A DNA stretch of 64,000 nucleotides from an uncultured Rhodopila sp. (GCF_903915725.1 NZ_CAIWTY010000026.1:40156-104155), one strand, 5' to 3'; positions 40,544 to 50,486 are shown, numbered from the stretch's first letter. Numbers and translations: made by a program. The notes: a model not told the origin generated them from the sequence alone.

Positions 40544-40747
40544 CCGTGTTGAAAGCGGTCCACGTCACTGCATCGGCTGACCGTGTTACCATGTCGTTTC
40601 TCGTTGGGCGGCCTTGCTCATGCGGAGCATCATACACCGGTTTCGCAAAGGATTGTTCACCCGATGGGGTTTCCGCCGGCGCGAACCCTGGAAAATTAGT
40701 GTTACCGGCATCCGCTTTCGGCCGCCGTTCATCAACATCGTTCACGC

Positions 40748-41992
40748 TCATCGATTGTCCCGCCTCTCGTCAAGCATCGCCAGTGCGGCATCTGATCCCG
40801 CCAGGATCTCGACCAGTCGGATACGGTCCGTCCGGCCCGGGCCGCCTTCCGCCGGCAAGGCTTTCACCGCATCAGCGGCCTGCCGCAGCATGAGGTCGTA
40901 GGCGGAGCCGCCACCGGCAGCGCGCGCCTCGGTCTCCAGCGCGCGCAGATCGCGGGCCGCGGTTTCCAGGACCCGGATGTCCGGACTGCCTCCGGCCTGC
41001 AAGCCCGCCAGCACCTCATCGCGCAGTCCGGTGGCGAAGCGCATCCGGCAGCCGGCATCCAGTTGCTGGCGCACCGTTTTCAGCTGCGCCCGGCGGGCGG
41101 GTTTGACCGTGCCCTCCTCCAACCGCCGCAGCAGGGTGGCGATCCGGCGAACCGCGGCGCCAGCCTCCTCCAGGCTGGTCGCGGCAACCTCGGCCGCGGC
41201 GCCCTCCTTGCGCGCGAGCTGTTCCAGCATCCTGTCGACGGTCTGATCCGCGGTCTCCTTGAGCGCCGCGCCATGCGCTCCGGTTTGCCCGGCAGCCAGC
41301 AGCGCGGCGGCTTGCGGCAGGCGGTGCAGCAGCAGAGTCACCATCATTGGCAAGGCGCTCTCGTCCGTTCCGGCGATTTCGCGCAGGATGGCATGAAGGG
41401 TGTCCGCCCGCGGCGGCAGCAGCCCTTGGACCGTCTCCGCGCACAGCCGATCGAAGGCCGCCATTTGCGCCAGCACTGCCCCGGTGCGCCTGGCCAATGA
41501 GGCGAAGATGGCATCGCCGAGGCCGGTCTCGCTCCAGCTCGCGGGCAGGGCGGCCGCGATCAGCCGCGTGCCGGCCACAGGCCAGAGCAAGCGTCCCCGG
41601 GCGGCAATCAGATCGCTGTCGGCGGTGGTCCGGCCGTCGATCGCCGCTTCGATCGCGCCGATTTCCGGTCCCATTGCGGCACGGACGCAGTCAGCCAGGG
41701 GGACCAGCGCGGTGCGCGGAATGGCGGGCTGGTTCGGCCGCCACCGCCCGGCGGGAACGATCAGCGGGTCGAGCGGATGGAACAACAGCCGGACGAAGCG
41801 CAACGGCCGCGGCGGCCGCAGCACGGCAAGGCGCGGACGCAGCGGCGCGATCAGTTCGTCGGCCGAACCGCGCGCCGACATCGCATCCACCGTGGCGACG
41901 ATCCGCATGACCCGTGCGTTGTCAGCCCCGGCCACGTCGCGCGAGACGGCGCGGATCTCGCGGTTGCGCGGAGGTGTGGGTTCGGTGGCCAT
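40748..41992 (-). CDS. Hypothetical protein, 414 aa (second of coupled pair)
   Basis: Not recognised. The protein is Ala/Arg/Leu-rich and helical, with conserved-looking PLRFVRLLFHPLDPLIVPAGRWRPNQPAIPRTALVPLADCVR near residue 60-105, which reads like a structured core. There is no signal peptide or transmembrane segment. Its ATG directly abuts the stop of the 370-aa gene upstream (TGA-ATG), so the two proteins are probably made together and may form a complex. Confidence 0.65.
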   Translation of the reverse strand: MATEPTPPRNREIRAVSRDVAGADNARVMRIVATVDAMSARGSADELIAPLRPRLAVLRPPRPLRFVRLLFHPLDPLIVPAGRWRPNQPAIPRTALVPLADCVRAAMGPEIGAIEAAIDGRTTADSDLIAARGRLLWPVAGTRLIAAALPASWSETGLGDAIFASLARRTGAVLAQMAAFDRLCAETVQGLLPPRADTLHAILREIAGTDESALPMMVTLLLHRLPQAAALLAAGQTGAHGAALKETADQTVDRMLEQLARKEGAAAEVAATSLEEAGAAVRRIATLLRRLEEGTVKPARRAQLKTVRQQLDAGCRMRFATGLRDEVLAGLQAGGSPDIRVLETAARDLRALETEARAAGGGSAYDLMLRQAADAVKALPAEGGPGRTDRIRLVEILAGSDAALAMLDERRDNR

Positions 41993-43105
41993 TCAGGTGC
42001 TCATGGCGCGCAGGATCTCGTTGCGTGCGATCAGGGCGAACGCAGCCCCGCCGCTGCGCCAGGAATCCTCCCGGCTGGTCACCCGGCAGGGCTGGCGCAG
42101 CAGCTCGGGCGGCGCCGGCCGATCGGCCCAGTTGCCGGCTTCGCCCGGCAGCACCGGAGCGAGTTGCGCCATCTCCAGCAACGCCCGCCGCCGCGCGGCA
42201 TCGGTCCGGGCGGCCAGCCAGAGCAGGCAGACCCACTCCCACCCGTCCAGCACCCAGTCGGCGCGGTTCGCGGTTGCCACGACCGCCTCCGGATCCTTGA
42301 ACCATTGTTTCAGCAGGCCGATGGGATCGGCCGGGACGGCGCGGGTGGAGTTCAGGATCGCCTGGCCGTAGCCGTGCGCGGTCTGCATCGCCCCGGCGAG
42401 GGCGCGGCCGACCCCGCCGATGTCGTTATCCGTATCGGCGCGCAGCCAAGCGGACAGGGATTGCCGGGCTTCCTCCAGCCGGGCGAGGACGCGCGCGATG
42501 CGGGCATCCGTGTCGTCCGCGGCGACGCCCACGGACGCGAACGTGTTTCCCAAGGCAGCCAGCGCGTCGGCGAGGTCCGCGGGCGAGCGGCCCATCAACG
42601 GCGCCAGCCTGTGCAGGATCGCGGTGCCGAGGCGTGCGGCGTCTTCCGCGTTTTCGGCCAGGTTCGAGGCTTTCAGGCCGGCCGGGTGAACCTGACCGAT
42701 CAGACCGGTCATCAGCAGGAAATGCGCGTTCAGGCGATGCGCGGCATCGCGGGCGATAGCGCGTTTCGCCTCGGCCGCGGCGTCCCGTCCGGCATGGCCG
42801 TCGAGGGCCACGTCCAGCGCGGCATCGCGCATGGCTGCCGGGTCGAACCTGGCGAGGCTGCCCATGCGCCGGAACAGGACGGTGTCGTGCACGTTCGGAT
42901 GGCCGAGCGTGCGGACGGCCGCCCAGTCAAGGATGTAGACGCCGCGTCCGCCGGAGGGGTTGGGGACGACCAGCTCGATCTCGCCTTTGGAGTCCCGGAC
43001 GCGCGTGCCGGCCAGCATGGGCGTGGTGAACGGTGCCGCGACCCCGCGGCTGTGGAAGGTGGCGGGGTGGTGCGATTCGACGAGGAAGGGGGCATTGCCG
43101 GACAC
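41993..43105 (-). CDS. Hypothetical protein, 370 aa (first of coupled pair)
   Basis: Not recognised. It starts MSGNAPFLVESHHPATFHSRGVA with a GTG codon and no clear ribosome-binding site. It is mostly helical, with a Trp-rich segment (WVLDGWEWVCLLWLAARTDAARRRALLEMAQLAPVLPGEAG) and GRGVYILDWAAVRTLGHPNVHD near the N-terminus. It appears cytoplasmic. It is coupled to the 414-aa gene that follows without a gap. Confidence 0.65.
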   Translation of the reverse strand: MSGNAPFLVESHHPATFHSRGVAAPFTTPMLAGTRVRDSKGEIELVVPNPSGGRGVYILDWAAVRTLGHPNVHDTVLFRRMGSLARFDPAAMRDAALDVALDGHAGRDAAAEAKRAIARDAAHRLNAHFLLMTGLIGQVHPAGLKASNLAENAEDAARLGTAILHRLAPLMGRSPADLADALAALGNTFASVGVAADDTDARIARVLARLEEARQSLSAWLRADTDNDIGGVGRALAGAMQTAHGYGQAILNSTRAVPADPIGLLKQWFKDPEAVVATANRADWVLDGWEWVCLLWLAARTDAARRRALLEMAQLAPVLPGEAGNWADRPAPPELLRQPCRVTSREDSWRSGGAAFALIARNEILRAMST

Positions 43106-43301
43106 GCGGACAGAATGCGCCGGAATGATGAATCAAAGGTTACCGGGCGCGGTTGTTTTGGCCGCTGCCGCGGACGGCGACTGCGGGTACAGGCTGGTAG
43201 TCGAAGGTGCGGCGGTCTCGGTGATCAGAGGCCTACTCGGGGGCCGAATGGCGGGCGGCTCCTGCCGAAGCCATACATCGCAGCCAAGCACGACGTCACC
43301 C

Positions 43302-44084
43302 CTACCGCCCGCGAAACACCGGCTTTTCCTTCGCCAGGAACGACCGGCATGCGTTCCGAAAATCCTCGGTTAGCGTGAAATCGCTGGTCGCGGCTTCCTC
43401 CGCCCGCGTCACCGGCAGCGGACCCCGCAGTTTTCGCAGCGCCGCCTTATGGAAGCGGGCGGATAGCGGGCTGCCCTCGGCGATGCGCCGCGCCAGAGCC
43501 AGCGCCTCGGTCTCCACCAGGCTGTCCGGCACCAGGCGGGACAGCAGGCCCTTTTCATAGGCTTCGCGACCGTTGAAGATGCGGCCCTCGATCAGCATCT
43601 CCGAGGCGACGCCGGTGCCCGCCAAAGTAATGATCGGGTCGATCTCCGCATACGGATACCAGATCCCCAGGTTGCGTGCCGTAATCCCCAAATGGATGCC
43701 CTCGCCGCCGACGCGGAAGTCGCACATCGTGGCGATGCCGGCACCGCCGCCGAGGCAGAAGCCCATGATCATCGCCACCACCGGATGCTGGCACAGCCGG
43801 ATCGACTGCATGCTGTCGTCAAGGATATGGGCGTATTCCGCCTCGCGCTCCGGCGTGCCGCGCTCCTCGGCGAAGGCGCCGATATCGGCCCCGGCGCAGA
43901 ACGCTTTCTCCCCGGCGCCGCGCAGCACCACGCAGCGCAGCTCGTCGTCGGCCGACAGCTGCTGCATGATCGTGCGCAAACCGCGCCACATCGGCAGGTC
44001 GAACGCGTTGCGCTGCTCCGGACGATCGAAGGTGACGATGGCGATGCTGTCCTGGCGGGTGACGGTCAGTCTGGGATCGGGCAT
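43302..44084 (-). CDS. Enoyl-CoA hydratase/isomerase family protein
   Basis: The 260-aa crotonase-fold protein has the CoA-pocket segment AFCAGADIGAF and the oxyanion-hole helix GFCLGGGAGIATMCDFRVGGEG. The position of the first catalytic Glu is GEGIHLGI; the second is less canonical (YPYAEIDPIITLAG), so the exact reaction (hydratase, isomerase or hydrolase) is open. The ATG at 44084 has AGGAG 12 nt upstream. It ends near the AlkA-type gene, on the same strand. Confidence 0.85.
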   Translation of the reverse strand: MPDPRLTVTRQDSIAIVTFDRPEQRNAFDLPMWRGLRTIMQQLSADDELRCVVLRGAGEKAFCAGADIGAFAEERGTPEREAEYAHILDDSMQSIRLCQHPVVAMIMGFCLGGGAGIATMCDFRVGGEGIHLGITARNLGIWYPYAEIDPIITLAGTGVASEMLIEGRIFNGREAYEKGLLSRLVPDSLVETEALALARRIAEGSPLSARFHKAALRKLRGPLPVTRAEEAATSDFTLTEDFRNACRSFLAKEKPVFRGR

Positions 44085-44116
44085 TGCGGCGGCGGCTCCT
44101 GTGCAGCCGTTTTGTC

Positions 44117-44782
44117 TCACAGCAGCTTAATGTCGTCCATCGCCGGGCGGCCGGTGACGTGCCGCCAATGGTGCCAGAGCAGCCGCGCCGCCAGCGACCG
44201 GACGGGCGCCCAGGCGGTGGCGATCTCACGCAATGCCTTCGGCCCCGGCCGCTCCGGCAGCGCCTTCAGGTCCGCCAGAGCCGCCGCCAGGGCGATGTCG
44301 CCGGAGGGAAACACATCCAGCCGCCCGAGCGCGAACAGCAGGTAGATCTCCGCCGTCCACCGGCCCATGCCCTTAATCGAGCCGATGGTGACGATGGCCG
44401 CCTCGTCATCCAGCAGCTCGATCTGGTCCGCGCTGAGCGTGCCGTCCAGGAACGCCGCCGCCAGCGCTCGGGCGTGGATCACCTTCGGCCGCGACAGCCC
44501 GGCGGCACGCAGCACGTCGTCCGGCAGGTCCATCATCGACGCGGGATCGAGCGCACCGGGAATGGCGCGCACCCGACCCCAGATCGCCGCGGCGGCCTGG
44601 TTGCTGATCATCTGCGCGACGATGGCTTGCAGCAGGCCGGGGAAGCCCGGCGTGCGGCGGCGCCAGGGCAGGGGGCCGGCGCGTTGCAGGATGGCGGCGA
44701 AGTCGGGGTCGATGTCGATGAGCGTGCCGATGGCGGCGAGCGCTTCAGCGGGAGGATGCGCGAAGGCGGCACCGGGGTCCAT
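44117..44782 (-). CDS. DNA-3-methyladenine glycosylase II (AlkA/HhH-GPD type)
   Basis: This 221-aa helix-hairpin-helix glycosylase has the HhH as IGSIKGMGRWTAEIYLLFAL and the catalytic Asp in GRLDVFPSGDIAL. It excises alkylated purines in base-excision repair. It lacks the N-terminal AlkA_N domain of E. coli AlkA, as usual for the short form. The start is the ATG at 44782. It may be cotranscribed with the crotonase gene 32 bp downstream. Confidence 0.9.
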   Translation of the reverse strand: MDPGAAFAHPPAEALAAIGTLIDIDPDFAAILQRAGPLPWRRRTPGFPGLLQAIVAQMISNQAAAAIWGRVRAIPGALDPASMMDLPDDVLRAAGLSRPKVIHARALAAAFLDGTLSADQIELLDDEAAIVTIGSIKGMGRWTAEIYLLFALGRLDVFPSGDIALAAALADLKALPERPGPKALREIATAWAPVRSLAARLLWHHWRHVTGRPAMDDIKLL

Positions 44783-44823
44783 GCAGGCGACATTGGCCTG
44801 ACGAACCCCGGCGCCGCAAGCGC

Positions 44824-45243
44824 TCAGCCGACGCGTTGAAGCTTCGCGGTATGCGGGTCGATCGTGAACTTCGCCACCACCGACCCCTCCGGCGTGGTCA
44901 CACTAAACCCGATGGGTCCGGCGCCGGTGGCGGCGACATCAGTCACCTTCCAGGTGTGGTTGCCGTTCCACAGCAGGAACGCCTCGGCGATCTTCTGCAC
45001 GTCGGCCGGCGCCAACTGCCGATCGGCCTGGCGATAGACCAGCGCGAAGGGCCGCATCATGGCGCCGTCCTGACCCGGATGCCGGTGCTGCATCCAACCT
45101 GCCCACGGACGCGGCGGAGGCGGCGGGGCGCCATCGAGTTGCGCCCCCGGCGGCGGGGCGGGCTGGGCCTGCGACAGCATCGCTCCGGTGGAAATGCCGC
45201 CGATAACGAAGGCCGCGGCGGCGGTGAGAATAAGCTTGCGCAT
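44824..45243 (-). CDS. Periplasmic protein with PepSY-like C-terminus
   Basis: This 139-aa secreted protein has a clear signal peptide (KLILTAAAAFVIGGISTGAMLSQAQ), then a Pro-rich linker (PPPPPRPWAGW) and a C-terminal alpha/beta segment (VQKIAEAFLLWNGNHTWKVTDVAATG...AKFTIDPHTAKLQRVG) resembling half of a PepSY fold. The ATG at 45243 has AAGGAG 9 nt upstream. It is divergent from the OmpR-type regulator, 123 bp between starts, which suggests it is a target or modulator of that two-component system. Confidence 0.75.
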   Translation of the reverse strand: MRKLILTAAAAFVIGGISTGAMLSQAQPAPPPGAQLDGAPPPPPRPWAGWMQHRHPGQDGAMMRPFALVYRQADRQLAPADVQKIAEAFLLWNGNHTWKVTDVAATGAGPIGFSVTTPEGSVVAKFTIDPHTAKLQRVG

Positions 45244-45366
45244 AACATGGCTCCTTGATGGGCGACGGCGCATACATGGCGCTGCAATCGTCGCGGCCGG
45301 GCGACGAATTGCAAGGAAATGCAACGGTCGTTCCAGCGGGGCATGGTCCGGACTATGTTACAATCC

Positions 45367-46086
45367 ATGGACCAGACCCCGCATATCCTCGTCATCGACG
45401 ACGACCGCGAAATCCGCGATCTCCTCGCCCGTTTCCTGGAAAAGCAGCGCATCCGGGTCACCGCGGTGCGCGACGGCAAGGAAGCCCGGCGCGCCTGGCT
45501 GAACGGGCACTACCAGCTTGTGGTGCTGGACCTGATGCTGCCCGGCGAGTCCGGCCTCGATCTGGCGCGCTGGCTGCGCACCCAGTCGGAGATCCCGATC
45601 GTCATGCTGACCGCGATGGGCGAGGAAACCGACCGCATCATCGGCCTGGAACTCGGCGCCGACGACTATTTGGCGAAACCGTTCAACCCGCGCGAGCTGC
45701 TGGCCCGGATCCGCGCGGTGCTGCGCCGCTCCGGCGACCAGGCGGAGGTTAAGCACGATCCGTCGCTGCGCGGCTATCGCTTCAATGACTGGACCCTGGA
45801 ACCCGCCCGCCGCCGGCTGCTGAACCCGGAGGGGGTGGAGGTCGCGCTGACCGGCGGGGAATACGATCTGCTGCTGGCGCTGATCGAGCGGGCGAACCGG
45901 GTGCTGACCCGCGACATGCTGCTGGACCTGCTGCGCGGGCGGCAGGCCGGCCCGTTCGACCGGGCGATCGACGTCGCCGTCTCGCGCCTGCGCCGCAAGC
46001 TGGAGGATGACGGGCGGAACGCGCAACTGATCAAGACGGTGCGCGGCGGCGGGTACGTGCTGGCGGCCACCGTGGAGCGGATCTGA
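45367..46086 (+). CDS. OmpR-family response regulator
   Basis: The 239-aa protein has a receiver domain (ILVIDDDREIRDLL, phosphorylated Asp in VVLDLMLPGESG, switch Thr in VMLTAMG, Lys in LAKPFNPREL) and a winged-helix DNA-binding domain (ALTGGEYDLLLALIERANRVLTRDMLL...AIDVAVSRLRRKLEDD...TVRGGGYVLA). The ATG at 45367 (MDQTPHILV) gives the usual length; ATGs at 45355, 45343 and 45319 are in frame. The cognate kinase gene follows after a repeat. Confidence 0.93.
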   Translation: MDQTPHILVIDDDREIRDLLARFLEKQRIRVTAVRDGKEARRAWLNGHYQLVVLDLMLPGESGLDLARWLRTQSEIPIVMLTAMGEETDRIIGLELGADDYLAKPFNPRELLARIRAVLRRSGDQAEVKHDPSLRGYRFNDWTLEPARRRLLNPEGVEVALTGGEYDLLLALIERANRVLTRDMLLDLLRGRQAGPFDRAIDVAVSRLRRKLEDDGRNAQLIKTVRGGGYVLAATVERI

Positions 46087-46138
46087 TCCTCTTATCGCCA
46101 TGGCCTGGATTGTTTATTGTCATGGCGGTTTGTTTATC

Positions 46139-46211
46139 GTCATGGCCCGGCTCGTCCCCACCAATCGCCGCACTGTGCCGGAACAGAGGGCCCGGAGAGC
46201 CGGGCCATGAC
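46139..46211. repeat. REP-like palindrome (family B) between regulator and kinase genes
   Basis: GTCATGGCCCGGCT and AGCCGGGCCATGAC are exact reverse complements 45 nt apart. Truncated CATGG motifs precede it at 46108-46136. It lies between the response regulator and histidine kinase genes, so it would fold within their shared transcript if they form one operon. Confidence 0.7.
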
Positions 46212-46268
46212 GGTATCCGGCCACAGGGCGCAATTCCGCCGCCGAACCCTCATTTCCCGTGAGCTTGC

Positions 46269-47609
46269 ATGAAAATCCGCCTCTGGCCGCGCAGCCTCGC
46301 CGCCCGCACCGCCCTGGTCCTACTGATTGGCCTGGCGTTGGTCCAGGTCGCCGGGCTGACGATCCACGCACTCGACCGGCTCGACGTGCAGCGTCTGGTG
46401 CAGGCGCGCGACCTGGCGGTCCGGGTCGTCGGCGTGTATCGCACCATGGCGCTGTCCGACCCGACCCGCCGCGCCGCCGTGCTGGCGGAACTGCATCGCG
46501 GTGCGGACCTGACGGCGGAGCTAAGCGATGCGCCGCCGCAATCCGATGCGCCGCCGATGCCGCCGCCCGAGCAGTTCCTGCTCCGCCGTAACATGAACCT
46601 GGTTCCGCTTGGCGGCCCCAACCTGCGCTGGGGGGAGATGGTGATCTATGGCGGCCATTCCATCCACCAGGCGGTCATCGGCTTGCGCCTGCCGGACGGG
46701 GAATGGTTGAACGTCACCGCCGCCCTCGAGCCACTGCGGCCGTGGCACTCGCCGACATTCCTGATATCGTTTCTGCTGATGACGGCGGCGGCGGCCGTGC
46801 TGACGCTGTGGGCGGTGCGCCGGCTGACCAAGCCGGTGCGGACACTGGCGGAGGCGGCCGAGGCGCTCGGCCGCGATGTCAATGCGCCGCCGCTGCCGGA
46901 GAACGGGCCAACCGAGGTCGCGGTCGCCGCGGTGGCGTTCAACACCATGGCGTCGCGGATCAGGCGCTTCGTGCAGGACCGGACGGAGCTGCTGACCGCC
47001 ATCGGGCACGACCTGCGCACGCCGATAACGCGGCTGAAACTGCGGGCCGAGTTCGTCGAGGACGACGAGCAGCGCGGCAAGATTCTCGCGGATTTGGAAG
47101 AGCTGGAGGCGATGGTGTCGGCGACGCTGGCGTTCGGGCGGGACGCGCGGACGACCGAGCCGGTGACCTCGATCGATCTGGCGGAACTGCTGCGGACGAT
47201 CCTGGACGATGCCGGGGACGCCCGGCCGGAGGTGGCGGACAAGCTGGCTTATGAGGGTTCAGCCCACCTCACGGTCCGGGCGCGGTCCCTGTCGCTGAAG
47301 CGGGCGCTGGTGAATTTGGTCGCCAACGCAGTGAACTACGGCGGTTCGGCCCGGGTGCGGCTGCTGCCCGAGGATGGCCGCATGGTGGTGATCGAGATCG
47401 AGGATGACGGGCCGGGCATCGAGCCGTCGGAGTTGGGCCGGGTGTTCGAGCCGTTCCACCGCGGCGAGCCGAGCCGCAACCGGGAGACCGGCGGGGTAGG
47501 GTTGGGGCTGCCGATAGCCCGGAATATCCTGCGGGCGCATGGCGGGGACGTCGTGCTGGCCAACCGGGCGACGGGCGGGATCAAGGCGACGGTGACGCTG
47601 CCGGTTTAG
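46269..47609 (+). CDS. EnvZ-type sensor histidine kinase
   Basis: This 446-aa kinase has a first transmembrane helix (TALVLLIGLALVQVAGLTIHAL), a periplasmic sensor of about 130 residues with a Pro-rich stretch, a second helix (PTFLISFLLMTAAAAVLTLWAV), HAMP, H-box IGHDLRTPITRLKLR with His247, N-box LVNLVANAVNYGG, G1 DDGPGIEP and G2 GVGLGLPIA. It should phosphorylate the OmpR-type regulator just upstream. The gap of 182 bp between them is filled by the repeat. Confidence 0.93.
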   Translation: MKIRLWPRSLAARTALVLLIGLALVQVAGLTIHALDRLDVQRLVQARDLAVRVVGVYRTMALSDPTRRAAVLAELHRGADLTAELSDAPPQSDAPPMPPPEQFLLRRNMNLVPLGGPNLRWGEMVIYGGHSIHQAVIGLRLPDGEWLNVTAALEPLRPWHSPTFLISFLLMTAAAAVLTLWAVRRLTKPVRTLAEAAEALGRDVNAPPLPENGPTEVAVAAVAFNTMASRIRRFVQDRTELLTAIGHDLRTPITRLKLRAEFVEDDEQRGKILADLEELEAMVSATLAFGRDARTTEPVTSIDLAELLRTILDDAGDARPEVADKLAYEGSAHLTVRARSLSLKRALVNLVANAVNYGGSARVRLLPEDGRMVVIEIEDDGPGIEPSELGRVFEPFHRGEPSRNRETGGVGLGLPIARNILRAHGGDVVLANRATGGIKATVTLPV

Positions 47610-47997
47610 AGCCGAACGCCGGGGTGCTACGGTTTGCGGGTAGGCGCCTGGGTCGATCAGGCCGGGTCTCATCGGTGCCCCCAAGTTATCATCTCGGCAA
47701 CAAAGCTAATTCGGAATTGATCTGGTCGATCTGGCGCGGTGCGCAGAGCGCTGGGCGGAACAACCATGCGGGCGCCGATTTTGATCACACCGGAAACGCC
47801 CGGGACGACATGCCTCCTGACGCTATTGCGAATGTTCGCTGCCGCGGCACAGGTTCCAACCTGATAGGCTCGATTTGATTTTTCAGCAGCGGCATGAAAC
47901 AGCTATGCATTGGCACCGATGGCCGCCGCTTCCGGGGCCGGTTCGGCGTAACTGATCGTTATGACCGATTGCTCCTTGAGGACTGGGTTTGCATGTC
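47610..47997. other. Intergenic, no gene seen
   Basis: The 388 bp lies between the kinase gene and a glycosyltransferase gene. A less GC-rich stretch at about 47690-47890 probably contains the promoter of the glycosyltransferase. No convincing frame, tRNA or repeat was found. Confidence 0.45.
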
Positions 47998-49023
47998 ATG
48001 GTGACCGACAACGCATCGGACGTTCCGAGCGCCCGGCAGGACGACGGCAGTACACCGATCGTCAGCGTTATCATTCCCGTCTACAATAGCGAATCCACTC
48101 TAAGGGCGGCGATCGATTCCGTGCTGGGCCAGTCGCTGCGGAACCTGGAACTTCTTGTCGTGGATGACGGCTCGGCCGACGGCAGCGCGGAGCTCGCCCA
48201 ACAGGTCGCCGGTTCCGACCCCCGGGCGCGCATCGTGCGCATGGAGCGGAACGGCGGGAAGCCGCGTGCGATGAATCGCGCGATGGATCTGGTCCGTGGC
48301 TGCTGGGTCGCCGTTCTGGATGCCGACGACACATTTCATCCGCAACGGCTGGAACGCCTCATCGAACTCGGTGAACGGCACGGCACGGCCATGGTATCGG
48401 ACGACCAGAACCATATTGACCATATCAGCGGGGAAATCGTTAACACGGCCTTTCAGGGCTATCGCTTTGTCAATCCCGTCGGCCGAGGCGGTTTTGTTCG
48501 CATCGCCAGAGATCCTCACAAAGGTTTCGACCTGGGCATCCTCAAGCCAGTGATACGGACGGATTTCATTCGACGGACCGGCCTGCGTTACAACGAACTC
48601 GCGGGACTGGCGGAGGACTTCTACTACCTGATGGAATTCTTCATCAGCGGCGGCACCGTATGGATCTGTCACGACACCCTTTACAACTGGACGCTGCCGT
48701 TCAGCCCGTCCAGCCGCCAATGGACCGCGACCGGACATGGCGCGTGGCGCTATGATCACCGGCGGATGTTACCCGCCCACAACCAGTACGTCGCGGCGAT
48801 GAAAAGCGGCGGCGTGGCCGATATGCTCGACATGCTGCTTGAGCGTGGGCGCAGGACGCTTCAGATGATGTACTACACCGACGCACAGAAGGCAGTCGCC
48901 GAAGGGCGCCGATTGGCCGCGTTGCGCATCCTGGCGCGGCATCCGGAAACCTATCCATTGCTGCTGCGGCGAATCCTGGGCCGGTATCGGCGGGAACATG
49001 CCAGGCACGCCGGCATCCAGTGA
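47998..49023 (+). CDS. Glycosyltransferase family 2 protein
   Basis: This 341-aa GT2 enzyme has VSVIIPVYNSESTLRAAIDSVLGQ, VVDDGSADGS, and the metal-binding VLDADDTFHP. It lacks membrane helices, so it probably acts at the cytoplasmic face in exopolysaccharide or glycan synthesis. The ATG at 47998 is chosen (MVTDNASD); an in-frame TTG lies 9 bp upstream. It is monocistronic. Confidence 0.88.
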   Translation: MVTDNASDVPSARQDDGSTPIVSVIIPVYNSESTLRAAIDSVLGQSLRNLELLVVDDGSADGSAELAQQVAGSDPRARIVRMERNGGKPRAMNRAMDLVRGCWVAVLDADDTFHPQRLERLIELGERHGTAMVSDDQNHIDHISGEIVNTAFQGYRFVNPVGRGGFVRIARDPHKGFDLGILKPVIRTDFIRRTGLRYNELAGLAEDFYYLMEFFISGGTVWICHDTLYNWTLPFSPSSRQWTATGHGAWRYDHRRMLPAHNQYVAAMKSGGVADMLDMLLERGRRTLQMMYYTDAQKAVAEGRRLAALRILARHPETYPLLLRRILGRYRREHARHAGIQ

Positions 49024-49184
49024 TGATGGGATTGCCAGAGATCAGTCAGCGCCGCTGATACGGCGCCCGGGTGGCCAATGCCGCTCTGCGCTCAGTCTCC
49101 CGCGACCGGGGGCGGGTCCGGCCATTGCCACCAACCGGTGCCACGACAGTTAGCTCGGACACGCCGAGCCGGGACAATGATGGG

Positions 49185-50486
49185 TCACCCCCGGTCGCCG
49201 AACGCTTCCAGCGCCGTCTGAAGCTCCGGATGCGACACGGCATACTCGGCGAGCGGGATGCCATGCGAGGTCGCCTCCCACGCCTGATGGATGCTCGCCG
49301 CGCCGGCGGCCGGACCCATCGGATGGCCGAATACCCCCCGGCCGGGCACGAAGCCGAAATCGGCGCTGCCCACCCTGCGGTAGACCCCCTCCAGCGTCCC
49401 CGCCCAGTCGCTTCCCCCCGGCACCGGCAACACCGGCTTGATCGGCCCCATCGGCTCCAGGCAGGCGCGGACGCAGTCCAGCACTTCATTTTCCGGAGTC
49501 ATCATGCGGCTGCCGAACCCCGGCATGATCACCGAGTCGAACCCCGCCAGCCGCTGCAGCCGCGTCAGCACGCGCGCGTGAATGCCATACTCCGCCAGCC
49601 GGCTGAACGCCGCAATGAACGGGAAGTGCGCGATCAGCGGCACCCGGGCGTGGCGACGGAGCATCCGGACGCCGCTCAGCCCCACCGGCATGGCGTTGAC
49701 CAGCAGCGCATTGGCGCCTTTTTCGACCGCCAGATCATGCAGTTCGACCAGGCGATCGACCTCGTCGGTAATGTTGGCGAGGTAGATCTTCGGCACCCCG
49801 GTTTCCCGTTCGGCCCGCACCCGCGCCTCGCCCAGGGCCGCGGCGCGTTCGGCCAGCGGGCACCACGGGATGTCGGCGAGCATCTCGTCGTCCTTGGCGA
49901 TATCCAGCCCACCCATCCAGCTCTGGTAGCCGAGTTCGGCGAACGGCCCCGCCGGCAGGCCGATATTCGGCTTGATGACGCCGAAGAAAATCGGCCGATG
50001 GTAGGCCTGCAAGCGGTCCCGCAGGCCGGCGATGCCGAATTGCGGCCCCTGGAAATGCGCCAGAAAGGAGTCCGGAAAGCGGATGTCCTGCAAGCGGATC
50101 AACGGGATGCCGGGCGAGAAGAACACGCCCTCACCGCACACCGCCGACAGCAGGTTGGGGATGCGCGGACCGAAATTGCCGTGCGGATGGGCGATGGTGA
50201 CGCGGCAGGCATGGACCGGGCCGCGCAGGGTGCAATCCACCGGTATGCTGAAGCCCTCGGGACGCAGTTCGGCGTGCAGCTCCAGGACCTTGGCGGCGAA
50301 GCGCGGACGGAAATCCTCGTCGAAGCCGACCCGCCGCCACTGCGCGGTGGATTGCTCGCTGCACAGATGCGCCGCGGCCTCACGCGGGTCGCCGGCGCAT
50401 TCGAGGTCGAAGTCCAGCTCCAGGTAGTCTTCGGCGTTCAGGTCCGCGCGGCGGGCGTAGAAACCGGCAATGTCGTCCGGGGTCAT
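49185..50486 (-). CDS. RuBisCO-like protein (form IV)
   Basis: The 433-aa RuBisCO large-chain-fold protein keeps GVIKPNIGL (Lys172, equivalent of K175) and the carbamylated-lysine motif [11 protein letters not shown] (Lys198, Asp200, Glu201) plus the [11 protein letters not shown] histidine, but has GFGSRMMT where true RuBisCO has the loop-6 lysine. It therefore should bind a metal enolate but not fix CO2. Known RLPs act in methionine salvage, isoapionate and 4-carbon sugar-acid pathways; the subtype is not certain here. Its ATG overlaps the yjbQ stop (ATGA). Confidence 0.88.
   Translation of the reverse strand: MTPDDIAGFYARRADLNAEDYLELDFDLECAGDPREAAAHLCSEQSTAQWRRVGFDEDFRPRFAAKVLELHAELRPEGFSIPVDCTLRGPVHACRVTIAHPHGNFGPRIPNLLSAVCGEGVFFSPGIPLIRLQDIRFPDSFLAHFQGPQFGIAGLRDRLQAYHRPIFFGVIKPNIGLPAGPFAELGYQSWMGGLDIAKDDEMLADIPWCPLAERAAALGEARVRAERETGVPKIYLANITDEVDRLVELHDLAVEKGANALLVNAMPVGLSGVRMLRRHARVPLIAHFPFIAAFSRLAEYGIHARVLTRLQRLAGFDSVIMPGFGSRMMTPENEVLDCVRACLEPMGPIKPVLPVPGGSDWAGTLEGVYRRVGSADFGFVPGRGVFGHPMGPAAGAASIHQAWEATSHGIPLAEYAVSHPELQTALEAFGDRG

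Noticed and set aside
40544..40901. Short frames on both strands between the coiled-coil and 414-aa genes
   Set aside because: One (plus, 95 aa) starts plausibly but overlaps the real 414-aa gene and has no start context. The minus frame across 40272-40751 has no support either.
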